From Endothia cerciana (taxonomy: Eukaryota; Ascomycota; Sordariomycetes; Diaporthales; Cryphonectriaceae): a stretch of 64,000 bases of DNA. Location: positions 372,001-436,000 of the forward strand of contig JALRMH010000001.1 of assembly GCA_026119935.1 (NCBI GenBank), written 5' to 3'. Positions 11,964-24,022 of the stretch are shown here, one piece after another; within the stretch, counting starts at the first letter, position 1; each line of letters opens with the position of its first letter. The position numbers were made by a program, and so were the translations under genes. The notes below the pieces were generated by a model. The model did no database searches. It saw nothing but the letters and a program-made list of their open reading frames with translations, and had not been told where the DNA came from.

Positions 11964-12812
11964 ATCTTCCGCTCCCGCGAGGGCGCGATGATAGCTGGAT
12001 GGTCAGTCTTAGCCAGGGGGGCGGAGGCGTACGAGACGACAGACGAAAAACTCTCTCACTTCGGGCAGACAAAAAGAAGATGAAACTTTTTGCTTTTGGG
12101 AGGGGTTTACAAGAGCGGCACTCGAGAGGCTCTCGGAAATTAGGGACGGCTTGGCCAATTGCATCTTCACGTTTGCGGCGTCTGTAATGAGGGAATTTTT
12201 CACCAGTGATCATGAAAAACAAAGAGAAACCAAAGATGGTCAACCGATTTGCCAGGGTCCAGTCGTTGAGAACCGCGATGCAGACGCAGGATGTGAACGA
12301 ATAAGCAATACGGCGGAGAAGGCTTAGGGGGAGGGCTGCGTGAGCGAGTTCCCAAAACACCACTCTGGAAGATGATCCCGCACACGATGTTATAGCGCAA
12401 TACTGCTGGGGTGCCCAAAGATGATCAGTTCCGCCCATGACGTGCACCAGAGATCTGTGAGAGCTGCCACTGCCTCTACAATGTGTGCCTTGCCGCGGAT
12501 TCCTGCGTAGTACATGCCCTGGATGACGGTCCGCCGGAGACTCATATGTGCAAGGCTGACCTTCAAACTTCGGGTGTTGTGATTCAATTGTCGAGGATCT
12601 TGAGCGCCTGGAGACATTGGGGAGAGTACACCTGGGATGGAGGAGGCTTTTCGTATCTTCCCGTGGCTGCTCGTGATATGCTCTGCAACGGGGACGCTGG
12701 TTTCTTTCTGGAAGAAGTCCCCTGCGGATGATGATCTGGAGATCAGACTGTACATACATCATAGCAGCGTGCGGGTCTTGTTGCCAATACCCGATACCTT
12801 ATGCCTGACTTC
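11964..12812. other. Convergent 3' flanks of rpl6 and dpp3
   Basis: An 849-bp gap between two genes that face each other. Long frames exist on the minus strand here but show no motif and read into the antisense of rpl6. I see terminator and 3' UTR sequence only. Confidence 0.6.
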
Positions 12813-15657
12813 CTATACCTCCCTTTCCACCCAGCTCTGGATCATACCTTCAAGCGTGGGCTCGTACTGCTTGCAAGTGACCTTGCCAGAGCTCTCATCC
12901 AGGTACGTGTTGGCCTGGACGAAAACCTTGCGAGGCTGCGCATTAGCCACGACAACCTGGCGCACCTTGGTGCCCCAGTACTCAAGACCAACTCCCGACA
13001 TCTCCTCGCCGAAGAACTTGGTCCCGGTCTCGACATCTGCTGTTGACTTGTAGATGTGTATTTTCTGGAGGAAGTCGCCGACGGCTGCATAGACTGTCAG
13101 TTATGGTCTCGTCGTCGCGGCAGAGGTCCTATAGCTCATCACAGCAGAATGCAGCACTGACCTTTACGACCCTTAGTCAGAATCAAGTTCCGATCCAGCT
13201 TAATCTTGAGATCCGACAAATCATCCTTCGAAGATTCCAGCTTGCAGAAGTCCTCGCCAGCCTGTAAGAAGCACTTAAGGATAGCAAAACGCGCCTGACA
13301 GTGCGGCTGCCCCCACCTTTGGCTCTTGGGATCCCAAAATTCTAGGGCCGCGAGACCAGCGCGCGCCATGCTTAGGTACGCAGCGTAGAGCACGTCACCC
13401 GCCTCACCGTCGATGTTGTCTGAGCCGTCGCCGAAGCCGAAGATCTTGAGCACGGGGAACTCGCAGGCCAGATACATGGATACTAGTTCGGCGCGACATT
13501 CCTCGTAGGCACCTGCCAGGCCGCCGAAGACGCCGCCCCAAGTCTGCCCTGGCTTGTACCAGGTGGTGATGGGCTTGTTGGTCAGGGGGCTGATGGGCGG
13601 GTTTGCGTGATCGAAGTTGAACACTCCTGCGGAGGTTTCTTGGAGCAACTTTCCGCATCCATGCCCTGTAAGCCTATTGAAATGTCACAGGGTCAGTGTC
13701 TGTCCGGAAAGAGAGAATTGAGCCTTCAGATGACTCAAGGATATTGTTCTTTGTATCCCACAGACTATACGTCCTAGGAATCAAGATCCCGACGAAGAGA
13801 TCAGAACCGAGTGTGTAGAAATACGTACTCATGGAGACCGACCTGCACTTCGAATGCGGGATCTCGATATTTCTTGTACACCTCTATGTCCTCTTCCCTG
13901 ATGAATGGAATCTTCTCATTGGGAGCCTTAGCACCGAGGACGTTGCCGAGGGAGACATTTTTGAAGCCGTCCGATTGCCGAATGTCATCGTACTATGTGC
14001 AATTGCGTCAGCGATCAATTCATGTCGCAGTCAGCCCTTGGCCTGTGAAGATATTTTCTGTAGCGAACGTCCTTGCGAGGGAGGTCTTGAAGCAAGACTC
14101 AATGAAAGCTTTCCTAGGGAGAAGCCCATGGGGAAGCCTCCTGTAGAGTAAGCTCCCATGGCAATGTCATGGGCCATGGCCATATATCCATTTCGGCCTT
14201 ACCACACATGGCTCAATGTATGTTGGAGGCGGGGAACGTGGCAGTGGTGTACTTTGGAGTACGTACATTCGGAATGTTGATACCTGCGGGTATTCCAGAG
14301 CCCGCAAACGCAAGGACTTCAAGGGATGTGAAGTCGGGGGCCATGAACTTATCCTTCTCAAAATCGGCACTCCATGGAAGTAGCGGGATCAGTTTCGAGG
14401 ACGACGACACAAGCTCACCGAACGCGCGGGTACGCTCCTTGTTCACCATAGCCGCAAAGCCCTCCCACTCGCCTCGAACACCAGCAGGATCTCTATACGT
14501 CTCGATGAAGCCGATGTTGCACTCCACATCCGGCCCCTTGTCCGCAATCCAATATCGCTGACTGTCTTTGAAAGCGAGGAGGGATCCGTTTTCGAAGGAC
14601 TTAGCGTATTGCGTGTGCATCTTCTGCTGGGTCTCGTTGTCGGCATTGTCTGCAGCCTTCGCTATGTTGGCCGCAGCAGAGGCCATCTCCTTGGCGTGGT
14701 CACCGTACACGAGCTTGACCGTCTTACCAGCTAGGACACCGTCACCGACATTGAACTCCGTCTCCTTGCCGATGTCACCGCCCTCACTAGGGACGCTTGT
14801 CTGGGCAGAGGCGATCAGGATCTCAAAGACCCCGTCCTTGGCCTTTCTCAGCCGGGTATTCTCCGGCAACAGGCCCTTGCTCGCCATCCACTTCGCAATG
14901 CCATCCACCTCAGCCTTAGTGATGTCAGGGGAGTCCACATAATAAGTAGTCAGGTGGCCCTCATCCGGATAGCCCAGGTGCATGAGACCTGGACTGCCGC
15001 AGGAGAAGATGCCTCCCTTAGTGGCCTTGTAGAACTTCTCGGCCTCGGGAGACGTCGCGGCCAGCTTCTCGACATCGCTCTCCTGGCAGCGGGGGATGAA
15101 CTTGGAGTCGCCAAAGCTCCTGTAATTGCCCCCATTCCCGAGGAAAGCTCCAGAATACTGCAGGAAGGAGGTGACAGCCTCCTCGGCGACACCAGCCTTC
15201 TGGCCGAGAGCCTTCCAGTCACCATTGCAGCTCCTGTGGAGGGCGAGGATGAGATCGAAGATAGACTCAGACTCGGGGGACACCTGCCTCATCTGGATGC
15301 GAGACCCTGCGAATGAGGCCCTTCCATGGTGTCAGTGAAAGAGCGCAAGGGGCAAGTGAAGCTCACCACCACGACTCACTTGGAGATGTAGTGGGCATAG
15401 CGCTTCTGCTTGTCCGTCAGGGCATCGAAGTGCTTTGCAATCTCGAGCCTCACGACGCTTGGAGGGGCGTCAGCCAGGTATGGCTTGAGTTCCTGAGCGT
15501 CCATATTGACGTATCGTCGACTTGAAATGCTCAGAGCGAGAGGCACACGTGAGGCGGGTCTGAGGGTGAAGGGAGAGACAGAGACGGAGGCCGGCACAGG
15601 AGATCTCGAGACAAGTCTACGAGCTGTTGTCTTGAGCGAGGAGGGGAGAAGACACAT
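12813..15657 (-). CDS. dpp3: Dipeptidyl peptidase III (M49), with possible mitochondrial form
   Basis: Zinc metallopeptidase that removes dipeptides from the N-terminus of short peptides. Five exons: 15380-15657, 14267-15320, 13829-13992, 13162-13673 and 12813-13084. The family motif HEXXGH is present as HELTGHG and is split by the 155-bp intron inside its Glu codon; the second zinc motif EECRAE follows in the next exon. From the ATG at 15504 (MDAQELKPYL) the protein is 708 residues, the usual cytosolic length. An in-frame ATG at 15657 adds 51 residues with eight Arg/Lys, many Ser and no acidic residue, ending SRRYVN, which looks like a mitochondrial presequence. Both starts are possible, so the longer span is given. 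The first intron uses a GAAG acceptor, chosen because it restores SKASFAGSR. Confidence 0.93.
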
Positions 15658-16353
15658 TTAAAGATCGACTCCTTCCTTCCGTCTCAGAGCCTGAACCAAT
15701 TGGAAGAGTCTGAGATTATGGCCCCGAGTTTTCCCCTCCGCGGAGTCTTACTAGCGCAGCATTCAGCGTCATGAGCGTGAGTTCCACAAGTCGTCGTCGA
15801 AGCTCAGACAGGCAGGTCGCGCGGGGTCCCATCAGGAGCCCGCCAGCCAGGGCCGCCTGTTAGGGGTCTACCCGTCTCAAGCCGCGGAGGAGGAGCAGCT
15901 GCGCGATGCGCCGTCTGAGTCTGAGCGACCTTATGTCCCTTGAACAAGAAGATACGAGCGTCAACACACTTCTGGAGGTGGGTATATCGTGATAAAAGAT
16001 AGGGAAGCCCGGCAATGGCAAATCTCGACCTCGTGCAACGGCGCGAGTCCAAGGTCACTCCCTACCGGACTCTGGGGTCGCCATACTGAAGAGGCTTAAA
16101 ACAGGCAGCCACAGGCGCTGCAGCCGACGCCTGACGCACTGCTGTGACAGGGGTCGATGCCACCCCAGATCGCCCACGATTGGAGGGGCAGCTGAGGCTC
16201 GTGCTTGTGGTCGGTGAAGCTAACAACGACATCGCCAACTTCCCGCTACATGACGACTCGACGCCTATTCCCCTTCCAGACAGTTCGACCCTCCAGACCC
16301 CAGATCACCACGAGGCGGATCCTCAATCGGGCCATTCCCTACTTGTCCCCAAG
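15658..16353. promoter_or_regulatory. Divergent dpp3 / cap2 promoter region
   Basis: About 700 bp between two starts that point away from each other. No supported frame. A C/T-rich stretch with short runs precedes the capping protein start. I see no named binding site worth reporting. Confidence 0.4.
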
Positions 16354-17397
16354 ATGGCCTCCGCCGACCCCTTCGACTCGGCGCTGTAAGCTCCTCGACA
16401 CAGCTCCTGAACCGCGGGTGGGGGCTACAGGCTAACAGCTTCCCAGCGACCTCCTCCGCCGTCTCAACCCCAAACACACCCAGCGCAACCTCGACTACAT
16501 CATCCGCCTCGCCCCCGACCTGACAGAGGACCTCCTGTCCTCCGTCGACCAACCTCTCGTCGTCAGGCGCTGCAAGCAGTCCGGCCGCGACTACCTACTC
16601 TGCGACTACAACCGTGACGGTGACTCGTACCGGTCACCATGGTCCAACCAGTTCGACCCACCACTGGATGAGGGCGGCCCGGGTGGCGTAGGCGCGGGAG
16701 GCAATGATGGTGCCGGCGAGGGCGCTGTCCCTGGCGAGAGGGTCCGGAAGATGGAGATCAAGGCGAACGAGGCCTTCGATATCTACCGCGAGCTGTACTA
16801 CGAAGGGGGCGTGTCGTCGGTGTACCTGTGGAACCTGGATGATGGTTTCGCAGGCGTGGTGTTGCTCAAGAAATGTGAGTGACCTTCGTGGTGCAACGGA
16901 CAGCAGGGGCCTCAACCAGCTGGCCTCTCGCCCCCAGTCTGCCCCTTGGCAGGAGCTGTTGAAGATGGTCTGGCTGACACGTGTTCCACCAACCAGCCTC
17001 CCCATCCGGCGGCAGCAGCTCCGGCGTCTGGGACTCAATCCACGTCTTCGAAGCAAGCGAGCGGGGGCGCACGACCAACTACAGGATGACCTCAACAGTG
17101 ATGCTATCGCTGGCGGCGGCCGGTTCCGCAACCTCGGCGCTCGGCGAGATGGACCTGAGCGGCAACATGACGAGGCAGATAGAGCAGGAGCTGCCCGTCG
17201 ACACCGACGAGAGCCACATCGCCAACATCGGCCGACTGGTCGAGGATATGGAGCTCAAGATGCGGAACCTGCTACAGGAGGTGTACTTTGGCAAGGCCAA
17301 GGACGTCGTGGGCGACCTGCGAAGTGTGGGTAGCTTGAGCGAGGGCCAGAGGGATCGGGATGCGCAGAGGGAGATCATTGGGAGTATGCGGAGATAG
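16354..17397 (+). CDS. cap2: F-actin-capping protein subunit beta
   Basis: Beta subunit of the heterodimer that caps barbed ends of actin filaments, in cortical patches and at hyphal tips. Three exons, 286 residues: 16354-16385, 16447-16874 and 16997-17397. Family signatures are DLLRRLNPKHTQRNLDYII near the start, LLCDYNRDGDSYRSPWSNQ, YYEGGVSSVYLWNLDDGFAG, GVWDSIHVFE, the phrase HIANIGRLVEDME and EVYFGKAKDVV near the end. A Gly-rich insert (about residues 75-95) separates the first two blocks. Length agrees with family members of about 270-290 residues. The second intron acceptor (CCAACCAG) restores SPSGGSSSGVWDS. The alpha subunit is not in this window. Confidence 0.96.
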
Positions 17398-18482
17398 CCA
17401 AGCGTGGATTGGGAGCTGAAGGCTTGGCCATATCGTGTCAGTTCTTGTCGCGCCTTCGCCAATCCCCTCAAAGAGCGTCTATCGGTGGTTGCGGGCACAT
17501 AATTGGCCACCTATGCTAGATTGGGAGTACAGGACATGCTGGGCTGCGTCATGGAGCTATTACACGAAGACGAACGATACATACGAAACGGCTTTCCATG
17601 CTACATGGCTGCTTTGAGAGGTGACCCTGTCTTCTGATTCTGTTGCATATCTCTTACGTGCGATCTCTGCCGACGATGTTTCCCACAGCGAAGCTCGTCT
17701 ATGTGAACTAGCTAGTGTTGGCATTGTAGAATACGTGGATATTTGCCCTAGGGGTGTAAAGTGCTACCGACGCCGTGCCTATCACATAACGATAGGCGAA
17801 AGCCACTTGCTTGGGGGGCCCAACGACGATTTGGACCGTATCCAGCCGCAGCAATCGATGGCCCCTGTAGCTTGGTTGAGGTCGAGTGCATCCATTCTGC
17901 CAGGGTTTTTCGGAGGGTTTTCTTTTTTTTCTTCTTTTTTTTATAGAAAAGAAAGGGAAAAAAGAGGGGGAAAAGGGTTGGGCCCACTCGCAGTGCGAGG
18001 CTTTGAGCCCAAGGCGGCCGCGCGATCAGATATGGATCTCGCGGATTAGAGAACGACAGGATGAACTACTCAAGGCTGCTGAAAAGCTAGGCGAGCAAAG
18101 TGGTGATCCTGTTGACGCGCCTCGCGCTCTTCCTAAGGCGGCGGGCTCCCTCTCCCGAGTACAGAGGGTGGTCGATCCTCAGAGGCCCCATGTCGCGCAC
18201 TACTGACAGGTTCGGCGAACCGGAAAGGCTGCTGAAGGATTCCCAGATGCGTTGCCGTCTGACTGACAGATCAGGCTACGAAGTCAAGCCGTCGTCGTCA
18301 CCTCACCTCGCCTCCGTGACCGCTTAACAAAATCTCGGACGTTGCGATACAGTTGTGGGTCTGTAGCGGCCTAAGTCCCATACGGTAATAGTACGTGAGT
18401 TGGAGGGTCAGCCATTGCCTCGGAGAGGTGTCTTTCAGTCAGTCATAACGGTAACCGGGAAGGAAGTCACTTTGTGAAGGGT

Positions 18483-18608
18483 AGCATGGCGTCCGCAGCA
18501 GACACCAAGAAAAGTATAATATCCACTGGGACACCAAGGGAGTATAGGTGTCCGCTGAGACTCCAGGCAGTATAGTTGTCCACCGGGACATAAAAGTACC
18601 CGCTAATG
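18483..18608. repeat. Diverged 29-bp tandem repeat, about 4.5 copies
   Basis: Copies begin at 18502 (29 bp), 18531 (29 bp), 18560 (28 bp) and 18588 (partial), with a partial copy upstream from 18483. Each has the pattern ACxCCAxG...AGTATA..TGTCC.C.GxG. Divergence between copies is clear, so the array is old. Confidence 0.8.
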
Positions 18609-21280
18609 CTGGTCGTCCAACAAGGTGACGAGATGCTTTTGTAACCCGACTGTCACAGGTAGACTGAAAATAGGATCAGCGCATAGAGTGTGGCCCCTGG
18701 GCCACCCTCCAGAAACCACCGTGCGAATGGTATGCTGGCCAGGCGTGTCGACGGGCCATACTGCTAGTGGAGCTGTACGAATGGTTGCCCAGGCCCTTCA
18801 TGTCCGCTCCAGACAGACGCTGCTGCGCGCAAGAGCAGCAGTCCTCGACAGGCCAGCGCTCAGAGACCCTGTCGAACTGTGATCGTTGCGAGACAGTCAT
18901 GACGATATGTGCAGCACGTGTGACCCCCCAAGGCCGGTGTGGCTGGCACCCTAGTGCAGAGTCATGAATTGGACGCCTTGGACAGGCCTGGCAAAGTGCT
19001 GGTCCGCCCTGGATGCACGATGGCATTTCTGGCCTGCATGGCCGGCCGCGTGAAGCAGAACCTCGGTCGCCTAGCACCCTCTCGGTGAACCCGCTGCGGT
19101 TCCGCAGCCATGCCATCATGGCGCCCAAGCGGGATGGCCTCCAGCCGCTAGTCCATATTCGCAGGTCACGGAGAAGGCCGCCGTAGCTGTCATAGTCGTC
19201 ACGGGCGGTCTCATCATGACAGGTGTCAACTGTCGGGAATTTTGTTCGCTGGGCAGTGGGCCTCGGACACGTCGTGGCCCTCAGGATCAGATGTGATCCT
19301 CGGGATCCAGAGACACCCTGCTAAAATCTCAGCCATGCACGCAAGATTAGACAGGACAGGAATGGGATGCAGAAGGAGGGACAAGAGTGGTCGTCCCATG
19401 TCTGTCTGAGGGGGAACTATTTGATGTTGGAGTCGTTCGCATAGGCGCCTCCCCGATGGAGGCGTCTACTGCAGACTCCTGCATGGGGGAAATTGGACGG
19501 TGGACAAACCACCTGCATGGCTTTTTTTTTTTTTCCCTTTTTTTTTTTTCTTTCCTTTTTTTCTGGTTGGGGTCCAGGGCGAGGGCGTACATAGTACCGG
19601 TGAGACAGTTGCCTGTTTGCGAATAGGAACCTTCCTTGGAGGCGTCGTCATGAGGCACGTTGGATGAGCGGGAGCTATTGTGGATGTTATTTGCGGTTTC
19701 GGTGCTCCCGTCGAGCAGGTTCCGTTACAGCAGGTGTGAAGAATGCGGCGTCTGCCGTGTCACCAGGTCCATGTCTCCAGTTTGAAATCACCCGATTGAG
19801 GACAATTATGATCCTCGATCTTTGTTGATCTTGTTTCAGGCGATGGCTTAGCGAATGCGAGCACGGAGACCGAGATCATCAGTGTTGGTTATTGAACAAC
19901 CCGGCCGGAGAGGCTCAGAGGCTGAAGAGTAGCATGCCACGCCCGTGCATAGTACATACCATAGTAGGTATATAGAAGAACGATGTGCTACCGCGCAGGC
20001 AAAAAGACGAGGACCCTCTTTGGGGAATTCCGCGGAAAACTTCTAGAAGCTATCAGGCGGGCGGGAGAGCGGGGCGGGCAAAGATTGCGGCGGAGTCGGC
20101 CGGGACGCTAAAGATGCAGTGGGTGGGTGGGATTCTTTTCCTTGCTGCACCCCTGAAGGGCGACCTTCGGAATTATCCACGGATGCCTCACATCGTTCGC
20201 TGCCATCTTCTCCCGCATGTTCGACGCATGGTTCTGGAGTTGTGTGGTGGTATGCGTCTCCCCCCCCCCCCCCAGGCCCTCCACTGTCTACTGTCCGGCT
20301 CACCCACGCATGGCCCCCCTCCCGGCTGCTCCGGTCCTTTGTGAACTGAGGTGCAGGATTTCCCCGTCTTGGACGGGTACGCCGCGAGCCCAAACAGCTT
20401 GTCGCCTCTCCTACCGTGTAGGTGCACGCGTACGGTAACATGGTCCATGGCAGATCTGGTCCTACCTGCCACAGTGGGCCAGTGCACACACCAACAGGTA
20501 CAGGCAGGACCGGCCAGTTGCTGCCATGTGCTTCCCATACTGCCCTAGGAACTGCAGGATCTCTGTTACCTGGACGGTGGCGGCGGCGGGGGCGGCGGCG
20601 GGGGCGGCGGTGGTGCTGCTTGCTGCTGCCCCTTTGGGAGACCTGCAGTACCTATGGTGGCACAGCACGAGATGGGTTCATTTAGGACTACATACATGTC
20701 ATAGTCCTATTATACATAGTTATATGTGTAGACCACGGCAGCGCCATGTTTCGCGGAACGTTGTCCTGCGGATGTAAGGGGCGTCGTGCCAATTTACCTC
20801 GGGTTACTCCAGGGAAGGGGAGTGCGACCTGAGTCGTGTACTGTACATCATTATCATCTGTTGTGGGGGAGGGCGGACGGTTGGTACAGGCGGCGTGTTT
20901 TGGTGCAACTATTATCAATTACTGCACATGCTGGGTTGGGTTTGCTCATTAGACGAACATGTCAAAGTCTCAGAGTCAAACCTCTCTTGTCATATCTCAG
21001 TTGCTATTGTGTCGCAACGCAGCAGCCGAGAGACATGGGTGAGGTTGAGACCTTCGTGGACGGGGAACAGGCGAGCAGAGGGGTCTCGAGGCGCTGCATG
21101 GCCTATGTCTCCTTGGGGAAGCTAGCTACAGTATGTACTGCAGTAGGCCGGAGCCCTGGTTCCCTGCCTGGTTGCTATTACGGGTAACCCTCGAGACGCC
21201 CTCCAGGAGCAGGTGAGCCGTGGTATTAGTATACTCTGTGGTAGGTGGTCTACTACTACCATCATAGCACATTGTATGCA

Positions 21281-21410
21281 CAGCAGCAGCAGCAGCAGCA
21301 GCAGTAGTGGTAGTAGTAGTGGTAGTAGTAGTGGTGGTAGTAGTGGTGGTAGTAGTGGTGGTAGTAGTGGTGGTAGTAGTGGTGGTACTGGTGGTGGTAC
21401 TGGTGGTGGT
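21281..21410. repeat. Compound trinucleotide microsatellite
   Basis: Eight CAG units pass into an interrupted array of GTA and GTG units (GTAGTAGTGGTG pattern) and end in GGTACTGGTGGTG. On the plus strand it would read as Ser/Gly repeats, on the minus strand as His/Tyr repeats, but no gene supports translation. Confidence 0.95.
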
Positions 21411-22684
21411 GGGAATCCTGGAACGGGCCTAGTGCGAGGTACGCCGCGTCTGCCTTAGGATGAGGATCCCCCCTCCTCCCCAAACGTGCCAGCCAGCCAG
21501 GCCGCCAGGCCAGCCAGGCCAAGGTTGGGGGCTCTGCGCAAAATCTCCGGATCCCTAATTACTTAATACAACGCGGATATGCTGCACCTGGGTCACCTGG
21601 GCCCCGTTTTCTGACAGGCCAAACCCTTGCACAGCATCTTGTCCAGCTGATGATACACACTGCGAACTCTCTGCGGAGGGCTGAGGCACAAGATTGAAAT
21701 ACGGAACCTGTTCCATGCCCCATGCCCGTCCTGGTCGAGCTCTCTTCTTTCCACATCGGCCAGCTCTTCAGATGGCGAGAACAGGTAACGCATGAAGAAG
21801 GAAGGATCCACTTGGTATCCGTTGACCTGCCCTGAAATCGAACCCTTCACGGGGCCCCCAGCTTGCTTCAGCTCGCCCTCACCCTCGCCCTCCCCCCCCC
21901 CCCCTCCTAGCTCGACCTCACTCCCATGGTTGGCTCGACCAGACTAGTCCTCAGCAGATGCTCTTCTTGGTCCGTTTCCTGCTTGAAGAAATCGAACTCA
22001 ACCGACCCGACCCCGGCAATCCTCACCAATCTCCGAGTAATAAACTTCAGGCCCAGGGCACGACCGTGTGATCCCGAGCTGCTACCTATCTGAAGTCGAT
22101 CTTTGCCTGCCCGAACCCAAGCCTGGATCTACCGGATCGCACCCATCAACTATTACAGCTTAATCTCGCCTATTCTGTCTCGAGCTTTAAGGGACAGCCA
22201 CCGCCTGTCGTCCCCGTCTTTCTTCGTCAGAGGACTACCGTCTCCCTTCGACAGATGCACACGTAAACCACGCGGTCCCCTCTAGGCTGCCTGCACCCTC
22301 ACGAGCATATCTCCCTGTACGATATATACTGGAGCATCTGACCGGGCGTCTTTTTCGCATCGTCCCGACGTTGGTCAGTGTTTCTAAGAAATCCTCGTCT
22401 TGTCTGGGCGAGAACGGTACGAAGACGTTATCGAAACCGACCCCTGACCTGGACCCTCAACGAGTTACATCGCAAAGACGACCCCGCCCACCCAGGCCTT
22501 TCTTTCTGGTCCTGGCTCCTGAGCCACTCGCAACCCCTCGACACGAACACGATCCGATCATCCCTCCTCTACTTGCTACAACCTGAACCGAGCGCTACGT
22601 CTGAGCGGTTCGCCGTTCTCGAGAGTGTCCTTGCGCCGTCCCCCCCCCCCCTTTATTTGCCTCTCTATTGTCCATTGGCTCGCG

Positions 22685-24022
22685 ATGGCGGAGAAGCCCT
22701 CGGTCCTCATCATCGGAGGCCTGGGCTACATTGGACGCTTCCTCGCTCTCCACATCCACAAGAACGACTTGGCTTCCGAGGTCCGCATCGTCGACAAGGT
22801 TCTTCCGCAGTTGGCATGGCTGGCCCCGGAGTTTGATGAGGCCTGCGCGGGCGACAAGTTCGTGCAAGCAGACGCCAGCAGAGAACGTGAGTCACTGCCC
22901 CATCTCCTGCGTAAGGCCTGGAGTCTCGCGTTCCGTCTCGGCCAGGAGGCACCTTCTTATCCGTAGGCACCCCCAGCTAATACATCTCCCTTCACCGGAT
23001 CGCAGAAGCACTAGCCAGGATATTCGACCGAAAGGATGGCAAGCAGTTCGACTATGTCTTCAACTGCGGCGGCGAGACCAGGTACTCACAGGAGGACGAG
23101 GTATACAGGCTGCGGTCATTAGGGCTGTCCCTGGCCGTCGGTAAGGAAGCAGCAAAGCGAGGCGTCAAGGTCTTCATCGAGCTCAGTACCGGCATGATCT
23201 ACAGGTCAGACTCGGCAGCGAGCAAGGAAACTGACAAACTGAAGCCGTGGAGCAAGATCGCGACGTTCAAGCTGCAGGCTGAGGAGCAGCTGGCCAAGGT
23301 CGAGGGGTAAGCATTCTCAGTCGGTCCCAGCTGCAAACATCCGCGTGGAAATGGTGTTTCTGACAATACTCGTTGCCCCCCCCCCCCTCGCCAGACTCAA
23401 CCTCGCCATCATCCGTCTTGCGCACGTGTATGGGCCCTATGCCTCGCAGTGGGTCGCAACAGCATTATGCATGGCTCGCGTCTACAAGGCCCAGAACGAG
23501 GAGATGAAGTGGCTGTGGACAAAGGATCTGCGAACCAATACGGTACACATCGACGACGTGGTGCGGGCGACGTGGGCCGTAGCGGAGTGGTATGCGGCAG
23601 GCAAGAAGGACTGGGACAACAAGACAATGGGCGGTCCCGTACCCATCTTCAACGTGGTTGACAAGGGCGTTACCACGCAAGGCACCATGGCCAATGTCAT
23701 CGGCGAAATCTTCGGCATCAAGACGGGCTTCCAGGGCACCTTGATCAGCCACTTTGCCAAGCTCAACATGGATTCGGTCGTCGAGGACGTTAACGATGAG
23801 CTGCTGGGCCCCTGGGCAGACCTGCTCGAGTCAGCTGGCATCACGAGGCCGGGTCCCTTGACGCCGTACATGGAGAAGGAGCTGCTGAAGGATACCGATC
23901 TGAGTATGGACGGGAGCAGGCTGGAGAAGGTCGTAGGCTTTCGGTATTCGAAACCTCAGATCAACAAGGATCTTTTGGAGGAGGTCATCGAGAGTTATAA
24001 GAGGATGAAGTGGTGGCCATAG
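22685..24022 (+). CDS. Atypical SDR / NAD-dependent epimerase-like protein
   Basis: Rossmann-fold protein of the extended short-chain dehydrogenase family. Three exons, 376 residues: 22685-22886, 23006-23306 and 23395-24022. The N-terminus has the dinucleotide motif GGLGYIGR (residues 11-18), then RIVDK at the end of the second strand, VFNCGGET, VFIELSTGMIY, and in the last exon IIRLAHVYGPY, NTVHIDDVVRA and PIFNVVDKGVTTQG, all typical positions for sugar-nucleotide epimerase-like folds. The expected Tyr of the YxxxK pair appears to be Ile in SKIATFK, so classical epimerase chemistry is doubtful. The second intron carries a C12 tract just before its acceptor. Substrate is unknown. Upstream non-ATG extensions were ignored in favour of MAEKPSV. 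Confidence 0.88.

Larger units (their letters stand above)
17398..22684. other. Gene-free stretch, 5.3 kb
   Basis: No frame on either strand shows a domain, a signal peptide or a consistent exon chain. The stretch is rich in repeats: a diverged 29-bp tandem (18483-18608), a CAG/GTAGTG microsatellite (21281-21410), T-rich runs near 17922-17942 and 19521-19561, C tracts at 20260-20273, 21892-21904 and 22640-22651, and TACATAGTA-type elements at 19587-19597, 19948-19968 and about 20710. The last few hundred bases are CT-rich and probably the leader of the next gene. Noncoding RNA or a lineage-specific gene cannot be excluded. Confidence 0.55.

Noticed and set aside
11920..12762. 280-codon minus-strand frame between rpl6 and dpp3
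   Set aside because: No domain; it overlaps the end of rpl6 and has an irregular, Arg/Ser-rich composition.
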